Shown here one piece after another: positions 5,666-12,199 of a stretch of DNA of 12,815 bases. The stretch spans positions 1-12,815 of the forward strand of contig JBGPND010000152.1 of the NCBI GenBank assembly GCA_041487355.1, given 5' to 3'. The stretch's first letter is position 1. Each line of letters starts with the position of its first letter. The notes below the pieces were generated by a model, which was not told where the DNA came from, did not search any database, and worked only from the letters and a program-made list of their open reading frames with translations. Origin of the DNA: JAMXLO01 sp041487355 (GTDB lineage: Bacteria; Pseudomonadota; Alphaproteobacteria; Acetobacterales; Acetobacteraceae). Both the position numbers and the translations under genes were made by a program.

Positions 5666-6832
5666 TCAGTACGACTTCGGCAGATCCAACACGCGTTCGG
5701 CGAGATAGCTCAGGATAAGCTGCGGACTGACCGGGGCGATGCGCGGTATCAGCGCCTCGCGCAGATAGCGCTCGACGTGGTACTCCTGCGCATAGCCCAT
5801 CCCGCCATGGGTCATCACCGCCTGCTCGCAGGCGCGGTAGCCGGCCTCACCGGCCAGATACTTCGCGGCATTGGCCTCGCCGCCGCACGGGCGCCCCTGG
5901 TCGTACAGCCAGGCAGCCTTCAACACCATCAGGTTGGCGGCCTCCAGCTCGGCCCAGCATTTCGCCAGCGGATGCTGGATCGCCTGGTTCTGGCCGATCG
6001 GCCGGCCGAACACCACGCGCTCACGGGCATAGCGCGTGGCCTTGGCGAGTGCGGCGCGGCCGATGCCGATCGCCTCGGCGGCCACCAGCACGCGCTCGGG
6101 GTTGAGACCGTGCAGCAGGGTGCGGAAGCCCTCGCCTTCCTCGCCGATCCGGTCCTCTTCCGGCACTTCCATGTCGTCGAAGAACACCATGTTCGAGTCC
6201 ACCGCATGACGGCCCATCTTGTGGATCAGCCGCACCTCGGCGTGCGCGCGGTCGAGCGTGGTGTAGAACAGCGTCAGCCCATGGCTGTGGCGCTTCACCT
6301 GATCGAGCGGGGTGGTGCGCGCGAGCAGCAGTATCTTGGTGGCGACCTGGGCCGTGGAGGTCCAGATCTTGGTGCCGTTGATCATGTAGCGGTCGCCGCG
6401 GCGGTCGGCGCGGGTGGTGATCTGGGTGGTGTTGAGCCCCGCATTCGGCTCGGTGACGCCGAAGCAGGCCTTGTCGCGGCCGGCAATCACCGGCGGCAGC
6501 ATGCGGCGCTTCTGCGCCTCGGTGCCGGACACGACCACCGGGTTGAGGCCGAAAATGTTCAGATGGATGGCCGATGCGCCGGACATGCAGGCACCAGATT
6601 CCGCCACCGCCTGCATCAGAATCGCGGCTTCCGTGATGCCGAGGCCCGCGCCGCCATATTCCTCCGGCATGGCGATGCCGAGCCAGTTGCCCTCCGCCAT
6701 GGCGGCGAAGAAGGCGTCGGGGAAGGTCGCGGTCCGGTCACGCTCCAGCCAATACGCGTCGTCGAAGCGGGCGCAGATTTTCAGCACCTCGTCGCGGATC
6801 TGCTGCTGTTCGTCGGTCAGGGCGAAGTCCAT
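5666..6832 (-). CDS. Acyl-CoA dehydrogenase family flavoenzyme without the C-terminal catalytic Glu
   Basis: This 388-residue protein has the full acyl-CoA dehydrogenase fold: an N-terminal helical domain (MDFALTDEQQQIRDEVLKIC), a beta domain with CFGVTEPNAGLNTTQITT (123-140) and NGTKIWTSTA (152-161) that lines the FAD, and a C-terminal helical domain with RVVFGRPIGQNQAIQHPLA. The enzymes make a 2,3-double bond in acyl-CoAs using FAD and pass electrons to ETF. The usual catalytic Glu of the C-terminal (Y)EG motif is absent: the aligned stretch is RIAPVSPQL (364-372), with Pro at 367. E246 in GLNPERVLV lies where isovaleryl-CoA and long-chain dehydrogenases keep their base, so it may take over. 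The ATG at 6832 has AAAGG upstream. The gene is divergent from the DUF29/paa genes and may share their control region. Substrate is unknown. Confidence 0.9.
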   Translation of the reverse strand: MDFALTDEQQQIRDEVLKICARFDDAYWLERDRTATFPDAFFAAMAEGNWLGIAMPEEYGGAGLGITEAAILMQAVAESGACMSGASAIHLNIFGLNPVVVSGTEAQKRRMLPPVIAGRDKACFGVTEPNAGLNTTQITTRADRRGDRYMINGTKIWTSTAQVATKILLLARTTPLDQVKRHSHGLTLFYTTLDRAHAEVRLIHKMGRHAVDSNMVFFDDMEVPEEDRIGEEGEGFRTLLHGLNPERVLVAAEAIGIGRAALAKATRYARERVVFGRPIGQNQAIQHPLAKCWAELEAANLMVLKAAWLYDQGRPCGGEANAAKYLAGEAGYRACEQAVMTHGGMGYAQEYHVERYLREALIPRIAPVSPQLILSYLAERVLDLPKSY

Positions 6833-6953
6833 GGGCGGGCCTTTCAGACGCTGCCTGGCTGGGCCATATTTGTCCCATGTACTCCCAGGCGCTGAATACC
6901 GCGAACATGGCGGCCGAGGTCGGTTGCGGTCGACAATCACCGGGAGAGGGACG
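6833..6953. promoter_or_regulatory. Divergent promoter region between acyl-CoA dehydrogenase and DUF29/paa genes
   Basis: These 121 bases must drive the minus-strand dehydrogenase gene and probably the plus-strand cluster. No convincing -35/-10 pair was found. Most of the right part is occupied by a 26-codon open frame that copies the first eight codons of paaA. CGGGAGAGGGA at 6941-6951 supplies the ribosome site for the DUF29 start. Confidence 0.4.
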
Positions 6954-6957
6954 ATGA
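6877..6957 (+). pseudogene. Duplicate of the paaA 5' end (26-codon remnant frame)
   Basis: The frame begins MYSQALNTANMAAEVG and stops at TGA 6955-6957, which overlaps the DUF29 ATG (ATGA). Its first eight residues, MYSQALNT, are those of PaaA at 7401. The 24 bases match at 21 positions, and all three differences are synonymous (TAC/TAT for Tyr, TCC/AGC for Ser). No ribosome site precedes it. It is best read as the stump of an older paaA start left upstream of DUF29; a coupled leader peptide for DUF29 is a weaker alternative. Confidence 0.65.
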
Positions 6958-7385
6958 CGACCCAGTATGAGCATGATTTCTTTGCCTGGGCCAACGAGCA
7001 GGCGGCGTTGCTGCGCGCCCGCAAACTGGGTGAGGCCGACATCGAGAATATTGCGGAAGAGATCGAGAGCATGGGGCGGAGCGAAAAGCGCGAGCTGATC
7101 GACCGCCTCACAGGCCTTCTGCTGCATCTGCTGAAATGGCAGTTCCAGCCGGGATTGCGTGGCAACAGTTGGCGCCTCAGCATCGAGGAGCAGCGTTATC
7201 GGCTGGAGGACCATCTGAACGATAACCCGAGCTTGACGTCGCAGCTTGACAAGGCCATGCGCGATTCCTACCGGCTGGCGTTGCTGGAAGCCGAGCGGGA
7301 AACCGGACTTGCCCGCAACACTTTCCCTCCGCTTTGTCCGTACTCGTTTGAACAGGCAACCAGCCCCGACTTCTGGCCGGAGTGA
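6954..7385 (+). CDS. DUF29 family protein
   Basis: The 143-residue protein matches DUF29 along its whole length: YEHDFFAWANEQAALLRARK, then ENIAEEIESMGRSEKRELIDRL (31-52), a hydrophobic LLLHLLKWQFQPGLRGNSW stretch, and the ending NTFPPLCPYSFEQATSPDFW. DUF29 proteins are cytoplasmic, mostly helical and of unknown function; they are common in cyanobacteria and alphaproteobacteria, often in many copies per genome and near repeats. The ATG at 6954 has GAGAGGGA just upstream. The gene ends 15 bases before the paaA start and lies between two copies of the paaA 5' end, so it looks like a later arrival. No role in phenylacetate breakdown is known. Confidence 0.9.
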   Translation: MTTQYEHDFFAWANEQAALLRARKLGEADIENIAEEIESMGRSEKRELIDRLTGLLLHLLKWQFQPGLRGNSWRLSIEEQRYRLEDHLNDNPSLTSQLDKAMRDSYRLALLEAERETGLARNTFPPLCPYSFEQATSPDFWPE

Positions 7386-7400
7386 GTGCAGGGTGGTTTC

Positions 7401-8384
7401 ATGTATAGCCAGGCGCTGAATACCCAAGAGGCATCGTCCGACCACAGCGAGGCGGCCGAACGCTTCCAGGCGCGCGTCGATGCCGAGGAGCGGATCGAGC
7501 CGAACGATTGGATGCCCGAGGCCTATCGCCGCACGCTGATCCGCCAGATCAGCCAGCACGCCCACTCGGAAATTGTCGGCATGCTGCCGGAGGGAAACTG
7601 GATCACGCGCGCACCGACGCTGCGGCGCAAGGCCGCGCTGCTGGCGAAGGTGCAGGATGAGGGCGGGCACGGACTCTATCTCTATGCCGCGGCCGAGACG
7701 CTGGATGTGACGCGCGAGGAGCTGGTCGAGCAACTCCTGACCGGCCGCGCAAAATACTCGTCCATTTTCAATTATCCGACGCTGAGCTGGGCGGATATCG
7801 GCGCGATCGGCTGGCTGGTCGACGGCGCGGCCATCATGAACCAGATCCCGCTCTGCCGCTGTTCCTACGGTCCCTACGCGCGGGCGATGATCCGCATCTG
7901 CAAGGAGGAGAGCTTCCACCAGCGCCAGGGCTTCGAGATCATGACTACGCTGGCGCGCGGATCCGAAGAGCAACGGGCGATGGCGCAGGACGCGCTGAAC
8001 CGCTGGTGGTGGCCGAGCCTGATGATGTTCGGCCCGCCGGATTCACAGTCGCAGCACTCTGACGCCTCGATGCGGTGGAAGATCAAGCGCTTCACCAATG
8101 ACGCGCTGCGGCAGAAATTCGTCGACGCCACGGTGCCGCAGGGCCACTACCTCGGCCTGACGTTCCCTGACCCGCAGCTTCGACACAACGAGGCAACCGG
8201 TCACTGGGAGTTCGGCCCGATCGATTGGGACGAGTTTCGCCGCGTCCTCGCCGGCAACGGCCCGTGCAACCGCGAGCGGCTCGCCGCCCGCCGCCGTGCA
8301 CACGAAGATGGCGCCTGGGTGCGCGAGGCCGCACTCGCCTATGCGGCGAAGCACCAGGCGAGCCTTCGCCGCCAGGCTGCCTGA
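7401..8384 (+). CDS. paaA: 1,2-phenylacetyl-CoA epoxidase, catalytic subunit PaaA
   Basis: PaaA is the di-iron catalytic subunit of the PaaABCE multicomponent monooxygenase, which converts phenylacetyl-CoA to the ring 1,2-epoxide in aerobic phenylacetate breakdown. The 327-residue protein shows the near-invariant block DWMPEAYRRTLIRQISQHAH (36-55) followed by SEIVGMLPEGNWITRAPTLR. Both ExxH iron motifs are present: E87-H90 in QDEGGHG and E170-H173 in CKEESFHQ. It has a longer N-terminal tail than the E. coli protein, with MYSQALNT duplicated upstream of DUF29. The ATG at 7401 is preceded by AGGGTGG; a GTG at 7386 in the same frame is less likely. paaB starts 2 bases after its stop. Confidence 0.96.
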   Translation: MYSQALNTQEASSDHSEAAERFQARVDAEERIEPNDWMPEAYRRTLIRQISQHAHSEIVGMLPEGNWITRAPTLRRKAALLAKVQDEGGHGLYLYAAAETLDVTREELVEQLLTGRAKYSSIFNYPTLSWADIGAIGWLVDGAAIMNQIPLCRCSYGPYARAMIRICKEESFHQRQGFEIMTTLARGSEEQRAMAQDALNRWWWPSLMMFGPPDSQSQHSDASMRWKIKRFTNDALRQKFVDATVPQGHYLGLTFPDPQLRHNEATGHWEFGPIDWDEFRRVLAGNGPCNRERLAARRRAHEDGAWVREAALAYAAKHQASLRRQAA

Positions 8385-8386
8385 CG

Positions 8387-8674
8387 ATGTCCGAGCAGAC
8401 CACGCCGCTCTGGGAGGTGTTCATCCGCGCGCGCACCGGGCTCGCGCACAAGCACGTCGGATCGGTGCACGCGGCGGACGCGACGCTGGCGTTGCAGGCG
8501 GCACGCGACGTCTACACGCGTCGTGGCGAGGGGTTGTCCATCTGGGTGGTGCCGTCGAATGCGATCACCGCCTCCGATCCGGCCGACAAGGACATGCTGT
8601 TCGAGCCGACAGGCTCGAAGATCTACCGCCACCCGACGTTCTACGAAGTGCCCGACGAAGTCGACAACATGTAG
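8387..8674 (+). CDS. paaB: 1,2-phenylacetyl-CoA epoxidase subunit PaaB
   Basis: The 95-residue protein is the normal PaaB length and sequence: LWEVFIRARTGLAHKHVGSV, then HAADATLALQAARDVYTRRGEGLSIWVVPS. PaaB is a small subunit that joins PaaAC units in the epoxidase complex and is needed for activity. The start lies 2 bases after the paaA stop (TGACGATG), indicating coupling. In most bacteria paaC follows at once. Here 517 bases of repeats and then a P450 gene follow, so the operon continuity is broken after this gene. Confidence 0.95.
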   Translation: MSEQTTPLWEVFIRARTGLAHKHVGSVHAADATLALQAARDVYTRRGEGLSIWVVPSNAITASDPADKDMLFEPTGSKIYRHPTFYEVPDEVDNM

Positions 8675-8786
8675 TGCCGCGCCGGCGGGGCACCCCGGGC
8701 CATCGCGTTTGGCGGCTTGATCCGGTTTTCGATTTCGTCATGCCTGCGCAAGAGCGTGTGAAGCAATATGCGAGCACCACCTCCGA

Positions 8787-8884
8787 CGTCATTGCGAGCG
8801 GAGCGAAGCAATCCCCATGAGGTGGTCCTCCAGGAGATTGCTTGGCCGGGTCAAGCCCGGCCACCGCTTCACTCCTCGCAATGC
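8787..8884. repeat. Palindromic repeat of the CGTCATTGCGAGC...AAGCAATCC type
   Basis: The left arm starts CGTCATTGCGAGCGGAGCG and continues AAGCAATCC. The right arm, read in reverse, starts CATTGCGAGGAGTGAAGCG. Inside is a second short palindrome, GGCCGGGTCAAGCCCGGCC (8844-8862). These are common dispersed repeats of proteobacterial genomes. No open frame or transposase is present. Confidence 0.8.
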
Positions 8885-8950
8885 TGGGGGTCGATCGGCC
8901 GATTTCGTCACACGCTCTTTCGACGAAAAAGGCGGACCGATTCAATAGTT

Positions 8951-9028
8951 GTCATCCCCGCGCAAGCGGGGACCCAGCCGGTCGGCGACATGCTGGCCGC
9001 ACTGGATTCCCGCGTGCGCGGGAATGAC
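8951..9028. repeat. Palindromic repeat of the GTCATCCCCGCG...GGACCCAG type, complete copy
   Basis: GTCATCCCCGCGC at the left end and GCGCGGGAATGAC at the right end form the outer inverted repeat. Each arm is itself a hairpin (CCCCGCGCAAGCGGGG, and CCCGCGTGCGCGGG). The left arm is identical to the copy inside the DUF305 gene over 29 bases (8949-8977 against 2595-2623). The whole unit is 78 bases. Confidence 0.85.
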
Positions 9029-9191
9029 TATATGCTTGACGGTCCACCGCAGACCCAAATGCGCTTACCGTGCGCGACACCTGATCGCTCTGGACATCGC
9101 TCGGCGCCGCAGTGCAGGCTGCGGCGAAAATGTGCCGTGTCTCGGCCAGCATGCTCCGGTTCACGGGGCCTGCCATCAGGGATGAAACACG

Positions 9192-10451
9192 ATGAACGCT
9201 CCCGTCAGTGTCGATCCGCGCGAAGACGCCTACTCGATGCCGCTCGACAAAATCGACGTCAGCCAGCCGCGGCTTTACCAGGACGACATCTGGGAGCCCT
9301 ACTTCGAGCGCCTGCGCCGGGAGGATCCGGTGCACTGGTGCGAGAAGGGCATGTACGGCTCGTACTGGTCGGTGACCAAGTACCGCGACATCATGCAGGT
9401 GGACACCAGCCAGCAGATCTACTCCTCGGACGCCATGCTCGGCGGCATCGTCCTGCGCGACGTGCCGATGGACTTTCGCCGGCCGAGCTTCATCTCGATG
9501 GACCAGCCGAAGCACGACGAGCAGCGCAAGGTGGTGTCGCCGATCGTGGCGCCGATGAACCTGCAGAGGTTGTCTGACACGATCCGCGAGCGCACGGGCC
9601 GCGTCCTCGACTCGTTGCCGCGCGGCGAGACGTTCGACTGGGTGGATCGCGTGTCGATCGAGCTGACCACGCAGATGCTCGCTACCTTGTTCGACTTCCC
9701 GTTCGAGGAGCGGCGCACGCTGACCTACTGGTCGAATGTCGCGACGGTGAACACCCGTGCCGGCACTGAGATCGACTCGGAGGAGAAGCGCGACGCGGTG
9801 CTGCAGAAGGCGCTGGAATACTTCACCGCGCTTTGGCACCAGCGCGCCAAGCAGGAGCCGCGGCCCGACCTGATCTCGATGCTGGCCCACGGCGAGGCAA
9901 CCCGCGATCTGCCCTCGCGCCCGCACGAGTTCATGGGCAATCTGCTGCTGCTGCTGGTCGGTGGCAACGACACGACGCGAAACTCGATGTCGGGCGGCTT
10001 GTGGGCGCTCAACAAGTACCCCGACCAGTATCGCAAGCTGATCGACAATCCCGGTCTCGTCGCCAGCCTGGTTCCAGAGATCATCCGCTGGCAGACTCCG
10101 GTGCTGCACATGCGGCGCACCGCGCTGGAAGATGCCGAACTTGGCGGCAAGCGGATACGCAAGGGCGACAAGGTCGCGATGTGGTACATCTCCGGCAATC
10201 GCGACGAGGAGGCGATCGAGAATGCGAGTGAATTCATCATCGACCGCGCGCGCCCGCGCCAGCATCTGTCGTTCGGCTTCGGCATCCATCGTTGCGTCGG
10301 CAACCGTCTGGCCGAGATGCAGCTCACGATCCTCTGGGAGGAGATCCTGCGGCGCTTTCCCATGATCGAGGTGGTGGAGGAGCCGAAGCGGGTCTATTCC
10401 AACATCCTGCATGGCATCGTTTCCATGCCGGTGCGCATTCCCGTATCCTGA
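9192..10451 (+). CDS. Cytochrome P450, CYP153-like (alkane/fatty-acid terminal hydroxylase type)
   Basis: The 419-residue soluble P450 has all core motifs: the oxygen-binding I-helix GGNDTTRNS (257-265), the K-helix ExxR as EIIR (296-299), and the heme loop FGFGIHRCVG with Cys368 as the axial ligand. SFISMDQPKHDEQRKVVSPI, WQTPVLHMRRTA and KGDKVAMWYISGNRDEEAIE strongly recall the CYP153 family, whose members hydroxylate the terminal carbon of alkanes and related chains and need a ferredoxin and a ferredoxin reductase. Neither partner is in the window. The ATG at 9192 has AGGGATG upstream, and the protein starts in family style (LDKIDVSQPRLYQDD). It sits between paaB and paaC on the same strand, which is not the usual operon. 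The P450 call is certain; CYP153 membership is likely; the substrate is not known. Confidence 0.93.
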   Translation: MNAPVSVDPREDAYSMPLDKIDVSQPRLYQDDIWEPYFERLRREDPVHWCEKGMYGSYWSVTKYRDIMQVDTSQQIYSSDAMLGGIVLRDVPMDFRRPSFISMDQPKHDEQRKVVSPIVAPMNLQRLSDTIRERTGRVLDSLPRGETFDWVDRVSIELTTQMLATLFDFPFEERRTLTYWSNVATVNTRAGTEIDSEEKRDAVLQKALEYFTALWHQRAKQEPRPDLISMLAHGEATRDLPSRPHEFMGNLLLLLVGGNDTTRNSMSGGLWALNKYPDQYRKLIDNPGLVASLVPEIIRWQTPVLHMRRTALEDAELGGKRIRKGDKVAMWYISGNRDEEAIENASEFIIDRARPRQHLSFGFGIHRCVGNRLAEMQLTILWEEILRRFPMIEVVEEPKRVYSNILHGIVSMPVRIPVS

Positions 10452-10472
10452 GGACGTGCCGCGCTGGCGTGC

Positions 10473-10484
10473 TTGCCGCGGCAA
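10473..10484. promoter_or_regulatory. Perfect 12-base palindrome TTGCCGCGGCAA before paaC
   Basis: TTGCCGCGGCAA is fully self-complementary and lies 20 bases before the paaC start, in the 53-base gap after the P450. TAGCAT follows at 10490-10495 and could serve as a -10 only with an 11-base spacer, which is too short. It may be a regulator site or chance in GC-rich DNA. Confidence 0.3.
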
Positions 10485-10504
10485 ACGTGCTAGCATCCCG
10501 CACC

Positions 10505-11275
10505 ATGGCCACCACCTCCATCGCCATTCAGGAGACCCCGCTCGTCCTGCAGCTGCTCCGCCGCGCCGACGATGCATTGGTGCTCGGCCATCTTCTGTCC
10601 GAATGGACGGGTCACGCGCCCACCCTCGAGGAGGAGCTGGCGCTCGCCAACATCGCGCTCGACCTGATCGGCCAGGCGCGCACGCTGTTCAGCCACGCGG
10701 GCTCGCTCACCGGTCATACCGAGGACCAACTCGCCTACCTGCGTGACGCGCCCGCCTGGCGCAACTGCCTTTTGGTGGAGCTGCCGAATGGCGACTTCGC
10801 GTTCACGATCGCACGATTGCTGCTGTTCGCCGCCTTCGCCGATCCGTTCTGGCGCGCGGCGATCGCATCGGCCGAGGCAACCGTCGCCGCCATCGCGGCC
10901 AAGGCGGAGAAGGAGACCGCATATCATCTGCGGCACGCGGCCGAGTGGCTGATCCGCCTCGGTGATGGCACCGCGGAGAGCCACCGCCGGGCGCAGTCGG
11001 CGTTGGATGATCTCTGGCCATACACCGGCGAGCTGTTCGCCACCGATGCCGCCGATGCCGCGCTGATCACAGCGGGCAGGATCCCCGATCCCGCATCGCT
11101 GCGCGCCGCATGGAACGCGACCGTCGACGCCACATTGGCGCGTGCCACGCTGACCCGGCCGACGGATGGCTGGATGCAGTCTGGCGGCCGCACCGGGCGG
11201 CACACGGAGCATCTCGGTCATCTGCTGGCAGAGATGCAACACCTCCAGCGCAGCTATCCAGGCGCGACATGGTAG
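10505..11275 (+). CDS. paaC: 1,2-phenylacetyl-CoA epoxidase structural subunit PaaC
   Basis: PaaC is a ferritin-like homologue of PaaA that has lost catalysis and forms the stable PaaAC core. The 256-residue protein shows the family pattern ALVLGHLLSEWTGHAPTLEEELALANIALDLIGQARTLF near the N-terminus, then EDQLAYLRD and ELPNGDFAFTIARLL, and near the C-terminus GRTGRHTEHLGHLLAEMQHL. The ATG at 10505 gives a standard N-terminus, but no Shine-Dalgarno sequence is seen upstream. An in-frame GTG at 10487 is possible and has none either. This suggests the original leader was lost when the P450 came between paaB and paaC. Its 3' end overlaps paaD by 7 bases. Confidence 0.94.
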   Translation: MATTSIAIQETPLVLQLLRRADDALVLGHLLSEWTGHAPTLEEELALANIALDLIGQARTLFSHAGSLTGHTEDQLAYLRDAPAWRNCLLVELPNGDFAFTIARLLLFAAFADPFWRAAIASAEATVAAIAAKAEKETAYHLRHAAEWLIRLGDGTAESHRRAQSALDDLWPYTGELFATDAADAALITAGRIPDPASLRAAWNATVDATLARATLTRPTDGWMQSGGRTGRHTEHLGHLLAEMQHLQRSYPGATW

Positions 11276-11757
11276 ACCCTGCCTCGTTGCGCGAGCGCAC
11301 GCTTGCGGCGCTGGAACAGGTCACCGACCCGGAGCTCCCGGTGCTGACAATCGCCGACCTCGGCATCCTGCGCGATGTGTTGGTGCAGGGCGACACGGTG
11401 GAGGTCACCATCACTCCCACCTACTCCGGCTGCCCGGCGATGAATCTGATCACGCTGGAGATCGAAACAACCCTTGCGCGCGCCGGCATCAAGGCACGCA
11501 TCCGCACCACATTGTCGCCCGCCTGGACCACCGACTGGCTGACCGATGCGGCGCGCACGAAGCTCGCCGCGTTCGGCATTGCGCCGCCCGAGCACACAGC
11601 ATCCCGCCGCGCCTTGTTCGGTGAGGCGCGCCCCGCCTGCCCACTCTGCGGCAGCCAGGATACCGAGCAGATCAGCGAATTCGGCTCCACCGCATGCAAG
11701 TCGCTGCACCGCTGCCGCGCTTGCCGCGAACCGTTCGATGCGTTCAAGTGCCACTGA
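11269..11757 (+). CDS. paaD: Phenylacetate pathway metal/Fe-S maturation protein PaaD
   Basis: The 162-residue protein has an N-terminal MIP18/DUF59 domain (about 8-85) with TDPELPVLTIADLGILRDV and the conserved Cys54 in TYSGCPAM. The C-terminal part is a zinc-ribbon-like region with CPLC (C124, C127), C143, CRAC (C149, C152) and C161. This combination is specific for PaaD (called PaaJ in some organisms), which is needed for an active epoxidase, probably through Fe-S cluster assembly on the reductase PaaE. The ATG at 11269 overlaps the paaC stop. That tight overlap shows that paaC and paaD kept their original arrangement. The presence of paaD implies that a PaaE-type reductase exists somewhere, although none is in this window. 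Confidence 0.94.
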   Translation: MVDPASLRERTLAALEQVTDPELPVLTIADLGILRDVLVQGDTVEVTITPTYSGCPAMNLITLEIETTLARAGIKARIRTTLSPAWTTDWLTDAARTKLAAFGIAPPEHTASRRALFGEARPACPLCGSQDTEQISEFGSTACKSLHRCRACREPFDAFKCH

Positions 11758-11774
11758 ACGAAAGGGAGGAAACC

Positions 11775-12167
11775 ATGGCGAGACAAGCGATCACCACCGA
11801 CAAGGCGCCGAAGCCCGGTGGACATTTTGCCCAGGCCATTGCCGTGGAAGCGAGCGGGCGACTGGTGTTCATCTCCGGCATGGTCGCACAGCGGCCCGAC
11901 GGCACTATCGCAGGCGTCGGCGACATCGAAGCGCAGACGCGTCAGGTGTGCGAGAACATCAAGGCGGCGGTGGAAGCCGCCGGCGGCACGCTGGCAAACG
12001 TCTGCCGCGTGGATGTCTATGTGCGCAACATGGAGAACCTGGCGCCGATCCATAAGGTGCGGCGCGAGTACTTCCCCTCCCCGCCGCCGGCCTCCACGCT
12101 GGTCGAGGTGAGCAAGTTCACCCACCCCGACTACCTGATCGAAATGAACGCGATCGCCGTGGTGTGA
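11775..12167 (+). CDS. RidA (YjgF/YER057c/UK114) family protein
   Basis: The 130-residue protein has the Rid fold throughout: GRLVFISGMVAQRPDGTIAG, DIEAQTRQVCENIKAAVEAAGG, LANVCRVDVYVRNMENLAPIHKV and LVEVSKFTHPDYLIEMNAIAVV. Classic RidA removes reactive enamines and imines in the cytosol as a trimer. The Arg that holds the substrate carboxylate in RidA (R105 of E. coli, in PARSCVEV) is replaced: here the aligned stretch is PASTLVEV, with Ser. Imine deaminase activity of the usual kind is therefore doubtful, and this is a different Rid subgroup. The start at 11775 has a very strong AGGGAGGA site, 17 bases after paaD, so it belongs to the paaC-paaD transcript. Its role there is unknown. Confidence 0.9.
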   Translation: MARQAITTDKAPKPGGHFAQAIAVEASGRLVFISGMVAQRPDGTIAGVGDIEAQTRQVCENIKAAVEAAGGTLANVCRVDVYVRNMENLAPIHKVRREYFPSPPPASTLVEVSKFTHPDYLIEMNAIAVV

Positions 12168-12189
12168 TGCTTCGGTCACGGCCGAAGCA
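12168..12189 (+). promoter_or_regulatory. Hairpin between the RidA-family and ABM-domain genes
   Basis: TGCTTCGG (12168-12175) and CCGAAGCA (12182-12189) form a perfect 8-base stem with a 6-base loop. It begins directly after the RidA-family stop and ends on the first base of the AGGAGG ribosome site (12189-12194) of the next gene. It has no T-run, so mRNA protection or adjustment of translation is more likely than termination. Confidence 0.55.
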
Positions 12190-12199
12190 GGAGGACGCG

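Larger units (their letters stand above)
8675..9191. other. Gene-free 517-base gap filled with dispersed palindromic repeats
   Basis: I see no gene. The left half holds a 98-base palindromic element (8787-8884) enclosed by an 11-base inverted pair (AGAGCGTGTGA at 8751-8761, TCACACGCTCT at 8908-8918) and by a direct repeat CGATTTCGTCA (8730-8740 and 8900-8910). A second palindrome follows at 8951-9028. The last 160 bases, before the P450, contain an inverted repeat CGCCGCA/TGCGGCG (9105-9111 and 9120-9126) and AGGGATG as the likely ribosome site at 9178-9184. TTGACG at 9035-9040 could be a -35, but no fitting -10 was found. Confidence 0.7.

Noticed and set aside
5777..6895. 372-codon plus-strand open frame
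   Set aside because: It is antisense to the well-conserved acyl-CoA dehydrogenase and its translation is rich in Gly, His and Arg without any recognisable fold.
8675..8700. Terminator after paaB (GGGG and CCCC in CGGCGGGGCACCCCGGG)
   Set aside because: The stem has almost no loop, is not extended by further pairing and is not followed by T residues.
8787..9028. Possible CRISPR array
   Set aside because: The repeats are two different palindromic elements, with no regular repeat-spacer-repeat pattern and no cas genes.
8768..9577. 269-codon plus-strand open frame across the repeat block
   Set aside because: It starts inside dispersed repeats (giving typical VVIPAQAGTQP-like translation) and continues in the wrong frame of the P450.
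10473..10504. Promoter giving a leaderless paaC message (TTGCCG and TAGCAT)
   Set aside because: The spacer between the two boxes is only 11 bases, too short for a normal sigma-70 promoter; kept only as a palindrome.
8952..10577. 541-codon minus-strand open frame over the P450
   Set aside because: It is a shadow of the P450 and of the palindromic repeat; the P450 on the plus strand carries every expected motif.
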